Of a DNA stretch of 64,000 nt, positions 32,353 through 46,000 are shown piece after piece. The position numbers and the translations under genes were made by a program. The notes under the pieces were generated by a model. That model did no database searches and had not been told where the DNA came from. It was given only the letters and a program-made list of their open reading frames with translations. The stretch's first letter is position 1. Each line of letters begins with the position of its first letter. Location of the stretch: the NCBI RefSeq assembly GCF_026151205.1, contig NC_087072.1, positions 14,174,169 to 14,238,168 on the forward strand, read 5' to 3'. The stretch is from Bolinopsis microptera (taxonomy: Eukaryota > Ctenophora > Tentaculata > Lobata > Bolinopsidae).

Positions 32353-35300
32353 GCCGGATTCTTGAATAACGGAAAATTGTATTGATAAATGTTCTTTAAA
32401 CTCTTCAAATAGTTAGAGCACTATAATACGGTCAATTTCAGGGAGTATAAAAAAATTTCTTCATCTGTGAGTGGAGATACAAGGTCAAACACAAGAAAAT
32501 ATCTTCATTTGGCCAGAATTTTTGCCGGATTCTTGAATAACGGAAAATCGTATTGATAAATGTTCTTTAAACTCTTCAAATAGTTAGAACACTATAATAC
32601 GGTCAATTTCAGGGAGTATAAAAAAATTTCTTCATCTGTGAGTGGAGATACAAGGTCAAACACAAGAGAATATCTTCATTTGGCCAGGATTTTTGCCGGA
32701 TTCTTGAATAACGGAAAATCGTATTAATAAATGTTCTTTAAACTCTTCAAATAGTTAGAGCACTATAATACGGTCAATTTCAGGGAGTATAAAAAAATTT
32801 CTTCGTCTGTGAGTGGAGATACAAGGTCAAACACAAGAAAATATCTTCATTTGGCCAGGATTTTTGCCGGATTCTTGAATAACGGAAAATCGTATTGATA
32901 AATGTTCTTTAAACTCTTCAAATAGTTAGAGCACTATAATACGGTAAATTTCAGGGAGTATAAAAAAATTTCTTCGTCTGTGAGTGGAGATACAAGGTCA
33001 AACACAAGAAAATATCTTCATTTGGCCAGGATTTTTGCCGGATTCTTGAATAACGGAAAATCGTATTGATAAATGTTCTTTAAACTCTTCAAATAGTTAG
33101 AGCACTATAATACGGTCAATTTCAAGGAGTATAAAAAAATTTCTTCGTCTGTGAGTGGAGATACAAGGTCAAACACAAGAAAATATCTTCATTTGGCCAG
33201 AATTTTTGCCGGATTCTTGAATAACGGAAAATCGTATTGATAAATGTTCTTTAAACTCTTCAAATAGTTATAGCACTATAATACGGTCAATTTCAGGGAG
33301 TATAAAAAAATTTCTTCGTCTTTGAGTGGAGATACAAGGTCAAACACAAGAGAATATCTTCATTTAACCAGGATTTTTGCCGGATTCTTGAATAACGGAA
33401 AATCGTATTGATAAATGTTCTTTAAACTCTTCAAATAGTTAGAGCACTATAATACGGTCAATTTCAGGGAGTATAAAAAAATTTCTTCGTCTGTGAGTGG
33501 AGATACAAGGTCAAACACAAGAAAATATCTTCATTTGGCCAGGATTTTTTGCCGGATTCTTGAATAACGGAAAATCGTATTTTAAATGTTCTTTAAACTC
33601 TTCAAATAGTTAGAGCACTATAATACGGTCAATTTCAGGGAGTATAAAAAAATTTCTTCGTCTGTGAGTGGAGATACAAGGTCAAACACAAGAGAATATC
33701 TTCATTTGGCCAGGATTTTTGCCGGATTCTTGAATAACGGAAAATCGTATTGATAAATGTTCTTTAAACTCTTCAAATAGTTAGAGCACTATAATACGGT
33801 CAATTTCAGGGAGTATAAAAAAATTTCTTCGTCTGTGAGTGGAGATACAAGGTCAAACACAAGAAAATATCTTCATTTGGCCAGAATTTTTGCCGGATTC
33901 TTGAATAACGGAAAATCGTATTGATAAATGTTCTTTAAACTCTTCAAATAGTTAGAGCACTATAATACGGTCAATTTCAGGGAGTATAAAAAAATTTCTT
34001 CGTCTGTGAGTGGAGATACAAGGTCAAACACAAGAAAATATCTTCATTTGGCCAGGATTTTTGCCGGATTCTTGAATAACGGAAAATCGTATTGATAAAT
34101 GTTCTTTAAACTCTTCAAATAGTTAGAGCACTATAATACGGTCAATTTCAGGGAGTATAAAAAAATTTCTTCGTCTGTGAGTGGAGATACAAGGTCAAAC
34201 ACAAGAAAATAACTTCATTTGGCCAGAATTTTTGCCGGATTCTTGAATAACGGAAAATCGTATTGATAAATGTTCTTTAAACTCTTCAAATAGTTAGAGC
34301 ACTATAATACGGTCAATTTCAGGGAGTATAAAAAAATTTCTTCGTCTGTGAGTGGAGATACAAGGTCAAACACAAGAAAATATCTTCATTTGGCCAGAAT
34401 TTTTGCCGGATTCTTGAATAACGGAAAATCGTATTGATAAATGTTCTTTAAACTCTTCAAATAGTTAGAGCACTATAATACGGTCAATTTCAGGGAGTAT
34501 AAAAATATTTCTTCGTCTGTGAGTGGAGATACAAGGTCAAACACAAGAAAATATCTTCATTTGGCCAGAATTTTTGCCGGATTCTTGAATAACGGAAAAT
34601 CGTATTGATAAATGTTCTTTAAACTCTTCAAATAGTTAGAGCACTATAATACGGTCAATTTCAGGGAGTATAAAAAATTTCTTCATCTGTGAGTGGAGAT
34701 ACAAGGTCAAACACAAGAAAATATCTTCATTTGGCCAGAATTTTTGCCGGATTCTTGAATAACGGAAAATCGTATTGATAAATGTTCTTTAAACTCTTCA
34801 AATAGTTAGAGCACTATAATACGGTCAATTTCAGGGAGTATAAAAAAATTTCTTCGTCTGTGAGTGGAGATACAAGGTCAAACACAAGAAAATATCTTCA
34901 TTTGGCCAGGATTTTTGCCGGATTCTTGAATAACGGAAAATCGTATTGATAAATGTTCTTTAAACTCTTCAAATAGTTAGAGCACTATAATACGGTCAAT
35001 TTCAGGGAGTATAAAAAAATTTCTTCGTCTGTGAGTGGAGATACAAGGTCAAACACAAGAAAATATCTTCATTTGGCCAGGATTTTTGCCGGATTCTTGA
35101 ATAACGGAAAATCGTATTGATAAATGTTCTTTAAACTCTTCAAATAGTTAGAGCACTATAATACGGTCAATTTCAGGGAGTATAAAAAAATTTCTTCGTC
35201 TGTGAGTGGAGATACAAGGTCAAACACAAGAAAATATCTTCATTTGGCCAGAATTTTTGCCGGATTCTTGAATAACGGAAAATCGTATTGATAAATGTTC

Positions 35301-36060
35301 TTTAAACTCTTCAAATAGTTAGAGCACTATAATACGGTCAATTTCAGGGAGTATAAAAAAATTTCTTCGTCTTTGAGTGGAGATACAAGGTCAAACACAA
35401 GAGAATATCTTCATTTGGCCAGGATTTTTGCCGGATTCTTGAATAACGGAAAATCGTATTGATAAATGTTCTTTAAACTCTTCAAATAGTTAGAGCACTA
35501 TAATACGGTCAATTTCAGGGAGTATAAAAAAATTTCTTCGTCTGTGAGTGGAGATACAAGGTCAAACACAAGAAAATATCTTCATTTGGCCAGGATTTTT
35601 GCCGGATTCTTGAATAACGGAAAATCGTATTGATAAATGTTCTTTAAACTCTTCAAATAGTTAGAGCACTATAATACGGTCAATTTCAGGGAGTATAAAA
35701 AAATTTCTTCGTCTGTGAGTGGAGATACAAGGTCAAACACAAGAAAATATCTTCATTTGGCCAGGATTTTTGCCGGATTCTTGAATAACGGAAAATCGTA
35801 TTGATAAATGTTCTTTAAACTCTTCAAATAGTTAGAGCACTATAATACGGTCAATTTCAGGGAGTATAAAAAAATTTCTTCGTCTGTGAGTGGAGATACA
35901 AGGTCAAACACAAGAAAATATCTTCATTTGGCCAGGATTTTTGCCGGATTCTTGAATAACGGAAAATCGTATTGATAAATGTTCTTTAAACTCTTCAAAT
36001 AGTTAGAGCACTATAATACGGTCAATTTCAGGGAGTATAAAAAAATTTCTTCGTCTGTGA
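32353..36060 (+). repeat. 171-bp satellite array, about 22 direct copies
   Basis: The word gccggattcttgaataacgg recurs every 171 bp from 32353 to 35943, giving 21 full units and a last partial one ending at 36060. Units are nearly identical. Differences are mainly gaga/gaaa before tatcttcattt, aggattttt/agaattttt before gccgg, atctgtgag/gtctgtgag, and one unit with a rearranged gtattttaaatg near 33574. Every unit has stops in all frames, so it is non-coding. The array stops abruptly inside a unit at the spacer. Confidence 0.97.
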
Positions 36061-36924
36061 CCTAGCGGAATCCATAAACTAGTCAGTGGCAACATTTTAC
36101 ATACCATCTTGCACAAAATAAAGGAGGAATCTCTAATGCATCGCAGTGTTATAATAGTGACCACTATTAAAGTCTAAATGCTGTCAATTTTGAATCATAA
36201 CAATCAGCAACACAAATTGGCCAGCTTCATAGATTTCCAGTCCATGGTTTGCTTTCGAGGCAGGGATTTACATAATGTGATATGTGAAATGTTTGTGATT
36301 TCCTGTGTCAGTGCACTAACACTATGCGAGTTGAGTGTGAACATGTTGCCACTGTCCAAAAAATCAACCATAGTATTCATCAAACCTGCTGATTAGAAGT
36401 TTTAATAAGGGGACCTGAAAACCTCATTATATTATACTGTATATATTATTAATTTATTTTAAAATATCAAGAAAAAAATGAATAATTACTGTATTAAGTT
36501 ATTTTAGAACACAGTATCAATCTAAACAATTGTATACAATGATTGTTAATCATTATTTAATTTAAAAGTTCGTTTAAGTTTATGTAAACGTATGGTTATG
36601 GTTGCCATTATATGAATTGAACATGAAATTGAAAAAATGTTATTTTTCTTTAACTTCTGTAATACTAGAATGATAATGTGGAAGATCTCATGGGGTATTA
36701 CATGTAAATTTTTATAATTTAATATTATATATTATATTTTTAATATCATGTTCAAAGTTTGTACCAGCAAAATAAGGTGTTTCAATTAATTAGACTAGAT
36801 TTTGTACTATATATGGAAGTATGAAATAAATACAACTATAAAACCATCGTGGAGTCATCAGTCAATGGGGAATGTTTCGTGATTTGCAGCACATCCTCGA
36901 TCACAGACATGGAAATTTGTTAAA
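36061..36924 (+). other. Spacer between the two satellite arrays
   Basis: Unique sequence with a coding-like frame: from 36062 it reads PSGIHKLVSGNILHTIL, meets a stop at 36175, and continues as a 72-codon frame 36178-36396 (MLSILNHNNQQHKLASFIDF and on). No domain is recognised. The remainder to 36924 is AT-rich with poly-A-signal-like aataaa near 36825. It may be the remains of the coding part of the element whose subterminal repeats are the two arrays. Confidence 0.4.
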
Positions 36925-38452
36925 TGCATAAAGATATTCTCTTGTGTTTGACCTTTTATCTCCACTCACAGACGAAGAAATTTTTTTATACTCCCTGAAA
37001 TTGACCGTAGTATAGTGCTCTAACTATTTGAAGAGTTTAAAGAAAATTTTTCAATACGATTTTCCGTTATTCAAGAATCCGGCAAAAATCCTGGCCAAAT
37101 GAAGATATTTTCTTGTGTTTGACCTTGTATCTCCACTCACAGATGAAGAAATTTTTTTATACTCCCTGAAATTGACCGTATTATAGTGCTCTAACTATTT
37201 GAAGAGTTTAAAGAACATTTATCAATACGATTTTCCGTTATTCAAGAATCCGGCAAAAATTCTGGCCAAATGAAGATATTTTCTTGTGTTTGACCTTGTA
37301 TCTCCACTCACAGACGAAGAAATTTTTTTATACTCCCTGAAATTGACCGTATTATAGTGCTCTAACTATTTGAAGAGTTTAAAGAACATTTATCAATACG
37401 ATTTTCCGTTATTCAAGAATCCGGCAAAAATTCTGGCCAAACGAAGATATTTTCTTGTGTTTGACCTTGTATCTCCACTCACAGACGAAGAAATTTTTTT
37501 ATACTCCCTGAAATTGACCGTATTATAGTGCTCTAACTATTTGAAGAGTTTAAAGAACATTTATCAATACGATTTTCCGTTATTCAAGAATCCGGCAAAA
37601 ATTCTGGCCAAATGAAGATATTTTCTTGTGTTTGACCTTGTATCTCCACTCACAGACGAAGAAATATTTTTATACTCCCTGAAATTGACCGTATTATAGT
37701 GCTCTAACTATTTGAAGAGTTTAAAGAACATTTATCAATACGATTTTCCGTTATTCAAGAATCCGGCAAAAATTCTGGCCAAATGAAGATATTTTCTTGT
37801 GTTTGACCTTGTATCTCCACTCACAGACGAAGAAATTTTTTTATACTCCCTGAAATTGACCGTATTATAGTGCTCTAACTATTTGAAGAGTTTAAAGAAC
37901 ATTTATCAATACGATTTTCCGTTATTCAAGAATCCGGCAAAAATTCTGGCCAAATGAAGATATTTTCTTGTGTTTGACCTTGCATCTCCACTCACAGACG
38001 AAGAAATTTGTTTATACTCCCTGAAATTGACCGTATTATAGTGCTCTAACTATTTTAAGAGTTTAAAGAAAATTTTTCAATACGATTTTCCGTTATTCAA
38101 GAATCCGGCAAAAATTCTGGCCAAATGAAGATATTTACTTGTGTTTGACCTTGTATCTCCACTCACAGACGAAGAAATTTTTTTATACTCCCTGAAATTG
38201 ACCGTATTATAGTGCTCTAACTATTTGAAGAGTTTAAAGAAAATTTATCAATACGATTTTCCGTTATTCAAGAATCCGGCAAAAGTTCTGGCCAAATGAA
38301 GATATTTTCTTGTGTTTGACCTTGTATCTCCACTCACAGACGAAGAAATTTGTTTATACTCCCTGAAATTGACCGTATTATAATGCTCTAACTATTTGAA
38401 GAGTTTAAAGAAAATCTATCAATACGATTTTCCGTTATTCAAGAATCCGGCC
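36925..38452 (-). repeat. 171-bp satellite array, about 9 inverted copies
   Basis: The same 171-bp unit in the opposite orientation; gaatccggc recurs at 37075, 37246 and on to 38443 with 171-bp spacing. Outer units carry more changes (for example aaagaaaatttttcaatacg, gaaatttgtttatac) than the central ones, as expected if homogenisation is strongest in the middle. Confidence 0.97.
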
Positions 38453-39621
38453 AAAAAATCAGCGCCAAATAACAAAACTTATCCTTGTGTTTCAGGTATT
38501 ACCTAGTGATCGCTATGTCTATATTACTTCACAGTGGTATATGTGGAAGTTGGTATTGTCCTGTTAATATTTGCCGAGTTTTGTGGGCAGTTGGCCATGA
38601 TTTCAAGTGATATTTTGGAAAAGTTTGGGAAATTTGCAGCGCGATTATCCGGCAAAAATCCGGCAATTCTGGTCTCAAGTACTTCTGCGCGCCGCAACCG
38701 AATCAGATTTAAGTGCACTTTTTTCATTGTAAACACTACATACGACGCGCAACACGTTCTACGTGGTCGAAATTTTCGAGGTCTCTAACACCGGAATGGA
38801 GCAATATTTAGACGATCTGACACTTTCTGGGGCTTAAGCAACCTAAGAGAAATTAGGGGAACAACTCAGAAAAAATTTTTAGTCGATATTCCGGTGTCTG
38901 TAGATGTCCGAAGTTTTGGCAGTAAAGTGCTCACAACACAGCTTCTGAAGGCTCTAGAAGGTTCCCGATACCGTCAGAGTGTTCAGTACACTCCATTCTA
39001 TCATATAAGAAACCCTAAAAGAAGTCCCAGGGCTCGAGCAAAAAAGCGTGATATTTGCCCGTAACAGCCTCTACTAATAAGGAAATCAGGGTTTTGCATA
39101 TGCTTCAGTAAGGGAATTGTGTTAGTAAGTCGCGTGATCGTCGAGTGTAGTGATTCATACATCATAGTTCGATAGGTTAAAAAGCAGAATTTCATTCACA
39201 CTCAGTTTTTAACCAATCATTTTGCCGCACACTTAGACAACATGGACACATCATTATAACTTAGAAGTTAAATCAATATTGATTTACGTTAGAAATGTTA
39301 TTAATATCAGGGACAATATTAACTATTTACACTCCCATTAATCTGAGAAGTTCAGTCGGAAGTTAAGCAAAAAACAAGGAAGCATTAAAATTGAAAATTG
39401 TAGAAAAGGTGAGTCATACAATGAATTAAGAAACTTCCGCGTGATGTCAGACTTGTCAAATTATCACAAAAATGTTTTATTCATCGTCACAACCTATGTT
39501 GTCAACAGCAACATTGCAATTCGGAGTCATTTGAGCCAGCTCAGTTTTCTTTGTCTGCTGTCAAGTGGACTCAGTAACGTTTACACTGCATCAAGAAGAT
39601 TTTATGTTCTTATTCGTTCCT
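38453..39621. other. Right flank of satellite palindrome and intergenic DNA
   Basis: 38645-38700 carries the inverted outer block noted at 32270. The rest has no recognised gene; the open frames at 38524-38788 overlap on both strands and are not credible. The 3-prime end of the kinase gene lies at 39622. Confidence 0.45.
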
Positions 39622-42600
39622 TCAGTTTGGACTGTTCCGTCTCTTGAGAATGTATTGGTCGAAGAAGGGGTGTCTGAGAGCTTGGGAGCACGTTAGACGT
39701 TCCTTCGGATCGTACTGGAGCAGCCCTTCCATCAGGTTGAATATTTGCTGCAGCTCTGTGGAGTACTCCCGCTGGTAGTACTGAAAGAAGAAATGGATTT
39801 AGAATTATAAGAGTGGAGTTTCAGATCGAATCGATTGAAATTCAAGAGAATAAGCATGAAATACGGTAACGATTCGAGGACCTTCGATAGTGAGTTCCGA
39901 GATAAGATTTCAAGAAAGTAACTCACTCTGAGAGGTTTGCAATTGCTGATAATGTACTGTCCTTCTCCTGAACTCCAATCCAAATTAACGAGGGAAGAAT
40001 CGTTGAAGTATTTGAGTTTCTTGCTTCCTTCAAGAAGGCACTTAGGGATCGGTCCCAGAATGTGCTGCATCATACAGAGGTGCTCAAAGTTGCTGTGAGT
40101 CTGGAACATTGTTACTCCTGTCAGCAATTCGAACATAATGCACCCAATGCTCCAGAGGTCACATGCGTGCGACCATTGGTGTTCTAAGATTACTTCAGGA
40201 GCTCGGTAGTGTCTTGTCGATACTGTACCAGAGTGATGCTGAAAAAAAAGTCAGTAAGCATGACTATAACTGTACATACCAACATTTTATTCTAGATATA
40301 AGGGGAATTCCTAATGTTCCGTTTTAACTCGAAAAGTTTGTTGATCACTCTTTTACAGTCCGATTGGATCTTACCTCATGTTCGAAAGTTGCAGATCCGA
40401 AGTCGATAAGAGAAATGTCTGCCTCCTGACCGTCATTAGGTTCAATGCTCGGTAGAAGTTTGTATTTGAACAACATATTCTCTGGTTTCAAGTCAGTGTG
40501 TGTCAGCTTCATGTCGTGCATAACTGAGGTTAGATAGTTTAATTAAGGCTAATTTAACTGGTTAAAGCTAAATATTTCAATTAAAAGCTCCTATCACAGC
40601 AGGAATAATATGGCAAATTAATATGCTTCCTGTCTGCAAAACAGCTCATCCGAGTGGGGGAGGAGGTGACTGATTACTCCGAATTACTCCGAATTACTCC
40701 AAAAGACTTACAGCGGGTGGATCTGAGGAGTTGGTAAGACATTGCTCTGACAGCATCTACATTGAAAGGTTTGTATCCACTCTGTTTCTGAAAAGAAGAT
40801 AAACTTAGTTGTTAAAACACACTCCTGGTGTTGAACACAAACAGTAGCTTACAGTTAACTGAAAACAAATAAACCTTTCCCTTCCTTTAAACCTTAAAAA
40901 CATGCAATCAATCAACCTGCAAACATATAAATAAAGCTCAGAGCCTTTCTAATTTATTTTCTCAAATTATAACAACACAGTATTGATGTGCTGGATACAA
41001 GACATATTAATTTAATAATGGTTAGTATATTTAGCAAACTATGGCACGGCACGGCAAATATAAATGTTGGTACAGCGTACCAGGGTTCCTCTCACCATAT
41101 GGTCATAAACTGATAGTCCCATGAGTTGGAACACGATACAAATGTGTCGATGATGTTCGAACCAATCAAGCATGTGTATACACCCACTGGAGACAGAATT
41201 ATTATTCTGTGTGCCCAATCAACACAGCAAGTGTCCAGTGTCAAAATTTGGTTTGAATTTTGAGCTTTTGAAAAGTTCAGATCAATCCGATTTTCGAGAG
41301 TTTTCTTATTTTCAGGAAGTAATTTGCGTTGACACTGAACACTTTACAAATTCTTCGTAAGATAAAATAATTCCATGGATAGTAGAGTAGTTAATATTAA
41401 AGGATGGTCTTTAACATGAATCTTTGTCAAATAAATAACATTTAAAAAAGGGATTGAAATTATTGATGTCATTACTGACTGTTATAAATATAATAGTTAA
41501 GAAAGTGACAAGTTTGGTAAAGATATAGTCGGTATGAGTTTGCTAGTTAGAGTAAGGCTCCCCTATCTCGGGGCCTTTACCTCTCATCATAAGGATCGTG
41601 ATCCCGTAATTTCTGCAAGATCTTAACTTCAATTTTAGCAGCATCGGTATATCTATCGATACCTTTCACGATCTTAACCGCGACAGCCGTTTTGTGACCT
41701 CTGCAAGTGAAAGTCATACAACACCGGGTATTAACAAAGAGTTAAAATAGGCTCAAATGAAGCAGCATTCTTTGTATTTGGAGGTATGATCATTTTGGGG
41801 CGAGGACAATTGTTCACCCAGGAAATAACTATCCCGCTTCCGATTTCAGAACAAAAAGAACATGATAAAATGGGATATCGTATCAGAGGCGGGATGGCTG
41901 AATCCTTTAGTTACAAAGTTAGTAGTTCAAGAAGAACTGCACAGTACTGGTTACCGTAATTACCTCTTAACACACTTGACTACTTTGCCGAAAGTCCCCT
42001 CGCCTAAGTTTTCAACAATTTCGTCTGAAGTAGATGTAAAAATAACCAAATTGTTTGAGGTCAGTGAATGTCTAAGGAGTGAGTGACCCACAATTTGTTT
42101 GATGGGTAGTATATCCTACAGTAAAATTGTAAAATTCGAAGTCTACTTACATTTGCCTCCAATGCAGTCACCATTCCTGAATTTCAAATGTCCCTCTGAA
42201 TCAACCTCTCTTGGCGATTTACTTCTTCTCTTCTGAAATTGAAAGATAGTTAAGTTTCAGGAGCCATGAGAATTGTGAAGGAATGCAGCTTCTACCCTTC
42301 ATCTAAAAACACTTTACCCCAGTTCACAGTATTGATACGTCTTGAGGAGGGTTAAAAAGTCTACCAAAAAGGAGCAAACTTTTGAAAACAAGTGCAATTG
42401 ATAGATAGATGATATCTTTTTATTAGAGCACAGATACGAGAAGTTGAAAATTCCCTGTTTGCTATTACCCAACGTACATTTCGGTGTTTGTCATGATCAC
42501 GAGATGTCCTCTTTGAAGATCTCCGCGGAGATGTGGACCTCCGTCTCTTTCTGCTGGAGGATGAATTCTTCTCCTGCTTCCTGTGCTTCCTCTTGTATCT

Positions 42601-42648
42601 ATCAGAATCGTATTCATGCAAGTATTGGCTGTTCATAGCGCTTATCAT
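39622..42648 (-). CDS. CLK/LAMMER dual-specificity kinase
   Basis: Nine exons: 42478-42648, 42151-42232, 41964-42024, 41581-41700, 41096-41186, 40712-40787, 40375-40523, 39927-40238, 39622-39780. They sum to 1,221 nt, a 406-aa protein, with all junctions in phase. A short RS/KR-rich N-terminus (residues 18-65) precedes the kinase domain: glycine loop [13 protein letters not shown] lysine Lys114 (AVAVKIVK), catalytic Asp211 in HTDLKPEN (the CLK form of HRD), DFG at 241-243, activation loop [11 protein letters not shown]. The LAMMER signature reads [11 protein letters not shown] (302-312), altered from EHLAMMERILG. CLK kinases phosphorylate SR splicing factors in the nucleus and shape alternative splicing. 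The RS region is shorter than in vertebrate CLKs. ATG 42648 is the first in frame after an acceptor-like ttttag; ATG 42636 is an alternative. Confidence 0.95.
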
Positions 42649-43060
42649 TACTAAAAGAAATACCGGTTAGTCAAGGTAGCTTTTGGGATTTAATTTTAAG
42701 TTTTGAAGTATCGAAAATTTATTATTCGACTATCCATGAGAGACAGATCAGTATTAACCGCATGAAAAAGTGAAAACAATCCGTATGCCCGGGTTTAAGA
42801 ACACGAAAAGTAAAGATTAAAGCCACCGAGAGCACATCTACAAAACGACTCGCCAGTACTACAAGGACAACGGCACACAGAGAGCAATGGACGCGACAAG
42901 TCACGTGTAGCGCGCATGGGCAGATTATTCCCTATTTGGAAACTAAAATGCGTCCACGTGACAACGCGGGTAGTCATGCGGAGGCCACCTGACCGAGTCA
43001 CATGGCGAGCTTACGTAGCGCGCGCTCTACTTTACAACAGCTTATAAATGGGTGAGTTAT
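42649..43060. promoter_or_regulatory. CpG-rich probable promoter of the kinase gene
   Basis: Compared with the AT-rich surroundings, 42790-43025 is rich in CpG and contains cacgtg and cacgtga E-box-like words (about 42902 and 42956) and gtagcgcgcg twice (42907 and 43015). Its position upstream of the kinase start suggests a promoter. No transcription start site can be fixed. A weak possibility is that it also serves the plus strand, where a 31-codon frame begins at 43048. Confidence 0.4.
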
Positions 43061-46000
43061 CATGGACTAGACTGTACATTCGATCTGAAGGTGACTTTAC
43101 TGCTGTGAGAGAGAGTTATCTCACAAAATTTTGTGACGAGTAGGTTAGCTAAAGCTAATTCTATTTATTACTGCCTCGTGATTTGACCGTCCATAAAAGG
43201 CCAAAGTAGAGTTGACTTTCGACAAACATGGATATTCTAATTTAATGCGACTTTCGTCAGGTCACAGATATTAACATACATTTTCAGTGTAATTTGACCA
43301 CGTATGAGCCAGGAAGGTGAACTTCTACCTTTATTATTATGGATTCATGGTACAAAAAGCAGACGTATAATATGGTCAAGTGTGGCTTCCCTTAACCAAT
43401 TCGTCAAAATGCTGCCATCCGGTTCTTGTCTTAGAGAATTCGGTAGCAGAAACTGGGCATCAAGCAACTCAAAGCGAGATAGTTCAGGAAGGCAAGCGTT
43501 TTTAACTTCTCGCTCCGTCATCAAAACTTCTTAAAGCTAAAAACTTTGACTGTGCCACTATATTTCCAGAATCCAGATGACAACCAGTCGAAACTTAGGT
43601 TTTTGGAGTGACAGCCCACGTAGCATAAAAATAATGATGTCACATTTCTCTTGTCGTGATCGAGAATGTTCCATCTTATCTTCAAATCAGAACCGAAGAC
43701 AGAACTACAACCCATAGTACACACTACACATTGATGATAAAGGATGTGTAAAGCAGAGATTATGACACCAGGACAGTAAGTGTGAATAAATTATTATCAG
43801 TTATTATTTACAAAAGGCGTGTCAAGTATCGGTCACTATAATTTTATCATCTCCGAGGGCAGACCATTAGTCCGACTTTACGACGCTAAGATATGACGAC
43901 GTGCGTAATTCTACGGTTCAGTTCAAGACTTTTCCGCATCAGAAACTCACCGAAATTTAATCGATAGATGGTAAAAACAACGTCAAAACTACAGAAAGTT
44001 GACGTTGATATTATCATGCTCTGCAGAGTTAAACACAACATACAAATACACAATCTATTAAACTTTGATAAAAAGCATTATATTATATCAAAAACTGGTA
44101 GTGTAGACAATTCTGAAAATCAAGTTCGCTAACAACGTCCACAGATGCAAAGGGGTCGAATCTTAATAGAAAATGTCTTTATGGTGATAGTTGATACTTT
44201 AAATAACAAGTTAATGCTACTCAAATAGTTGGGGTGCGATTAACACGACGATAAACTTGGCACAATTTATCTTTCAAGTGGCAGCTAACCAGTTTAAAAT
44301 TTCGTAAAACCTAACTTCGAGGAAACTCGATACAAACAAATCATTCTTATCTGTTTAGGAGATATCTTTTGTATCATGTATCTAAGTGGTTCTTGATAGT
44401 GCAGCTAAATGGAGGCTAGCCTAAATATTAAGAATTACAATCAAAATAAAAACTTGGCGAAATTAGTAACCACTTCATACAGGATGGCCCAAAGTTGTGA
44501 CCGCAACGACTGGGTTAATTGCTCGACTACGATTCGTGTGCCAGCGACGTTTACAAAACCAGGTAAAAGCACGCTTTGCTTTCTTATGATCAAATTCCCA
44601 AGCAGATCAAAAAATAAATTGTTAAAAGAATGGTTGAAGTTGTGTAGAGTTAACATTCCAGCGTTGCAATCACGTGATATTTGGCTCACCCTGTACTATA
44701 ACACAAACCTGTATACAACGGTCTGACTGTATAAAATAGCTTTCGTTGGAGTGACGTAGCGTTTACAACATCTTGATATCTCTAGATTCTAGAGATTAGA
44801 AGGCAGGAAAAGAAGTGAGGGATAGAAATTAAGAAGCTGAGTAAGGGCCACTGAATCAGCAACTTAAACGCCTCCACAGTATACTTGGAAATCCAATGGG
44901 AAATGTAAGGGATGTAGGGAACACTACGCCACTTAGCCGCTGACAAAGTTCACTTTTCCGATAAAAAGTGTAATAAGTTAAATAGTTAAATCTAATGTAA
45001 AAACTATAAAAACTAAAATCACCATTGCATCTTCGTTCACAGTTACATATCCCTCTCAATACAACATAAAGAGATAAGGAACATTTTAACAGAGCTGTGA
45101 ACGACAACCCACTCTCTAAGATTAACCTCAATTAACCTCAATTAACCTCAATTAACCTTCTGAGAACCAGAACCCGGCTCGGTGTGTGTGTTTATGGCTC
45201 GAGCTGAGCATGTTTCATCAAACTCAGTGTTCAGCGTCGAAACTTGTTTAATTTCTTGATACATATCTTAACAGCCACACATTAAGATCTTTAAATACCA
45301 TCCTCTAGTAGTCAACTATTTGAGATAGCCAAAAGTGTCACATTTGTAAAATATTTCAAGGTAAGGTAACTAGTGGCTCCTATAATTACAGTACTGTATG
45401 GCCTGGATATGGTTGAGTAAATGAGTAGTTACTCTTTCTAATGGCATGATGCTCAAACAGTTCATGTTATGAACTGAGGAATGAGCCATTTTCTGGCCCA
45501 GATTTAAGTGCTGCCCAGGCAAATTTGCCTGGAGAAATATACTCATAAGGCAAGGGTGCAAAAGACATTTTTACTACCAAAGAAATACAGACAAGAAATG
45601 GGAGAGAATAAAATAAAATGTGACTGCCCGCTTAATAAGACCAATTACTGACAGTGAAAGGAGGTGCACCGTCCAATTAACTCAATTACTCTCAGTCATT
45701 TCGACATGTAATAATTATTTAGAGCACTGATAAGGCTTAGCTGTAATTGATAACATGACAATTAACGTTACCTAAATTTTGTAATTGGCAGTGAATGTGA
45801 ACAGGCGTTTTATTGAAACTAGTCGACAAGGAATTAGGAAAATTCCTAAATTCACAGCAGGAGAGCACAAAAGTTTTATAACTTGAAATATAAACAAGTT
45901 TCGGCACTGAATAAGAGTTAAATGATACATCCTAAGGTGAGAGTCATAAGCACACAGTAGAGTTTTGCACTTGACAACTGACAAGTCCGTTATTGAGGTG

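Noticed and set aside
32353-38452. Possible CRISPR array
   Set aside because: Units are 171 bp, repeated without unique spacers, in an animal genome and in two orientations; this is a satellite.
45121-45158. Telomere-like attaacctca repeat
   Set aside because: Only four 10-bp units, and not the animal TTAGGG or any common telomere repeat; a small local microsatellite.
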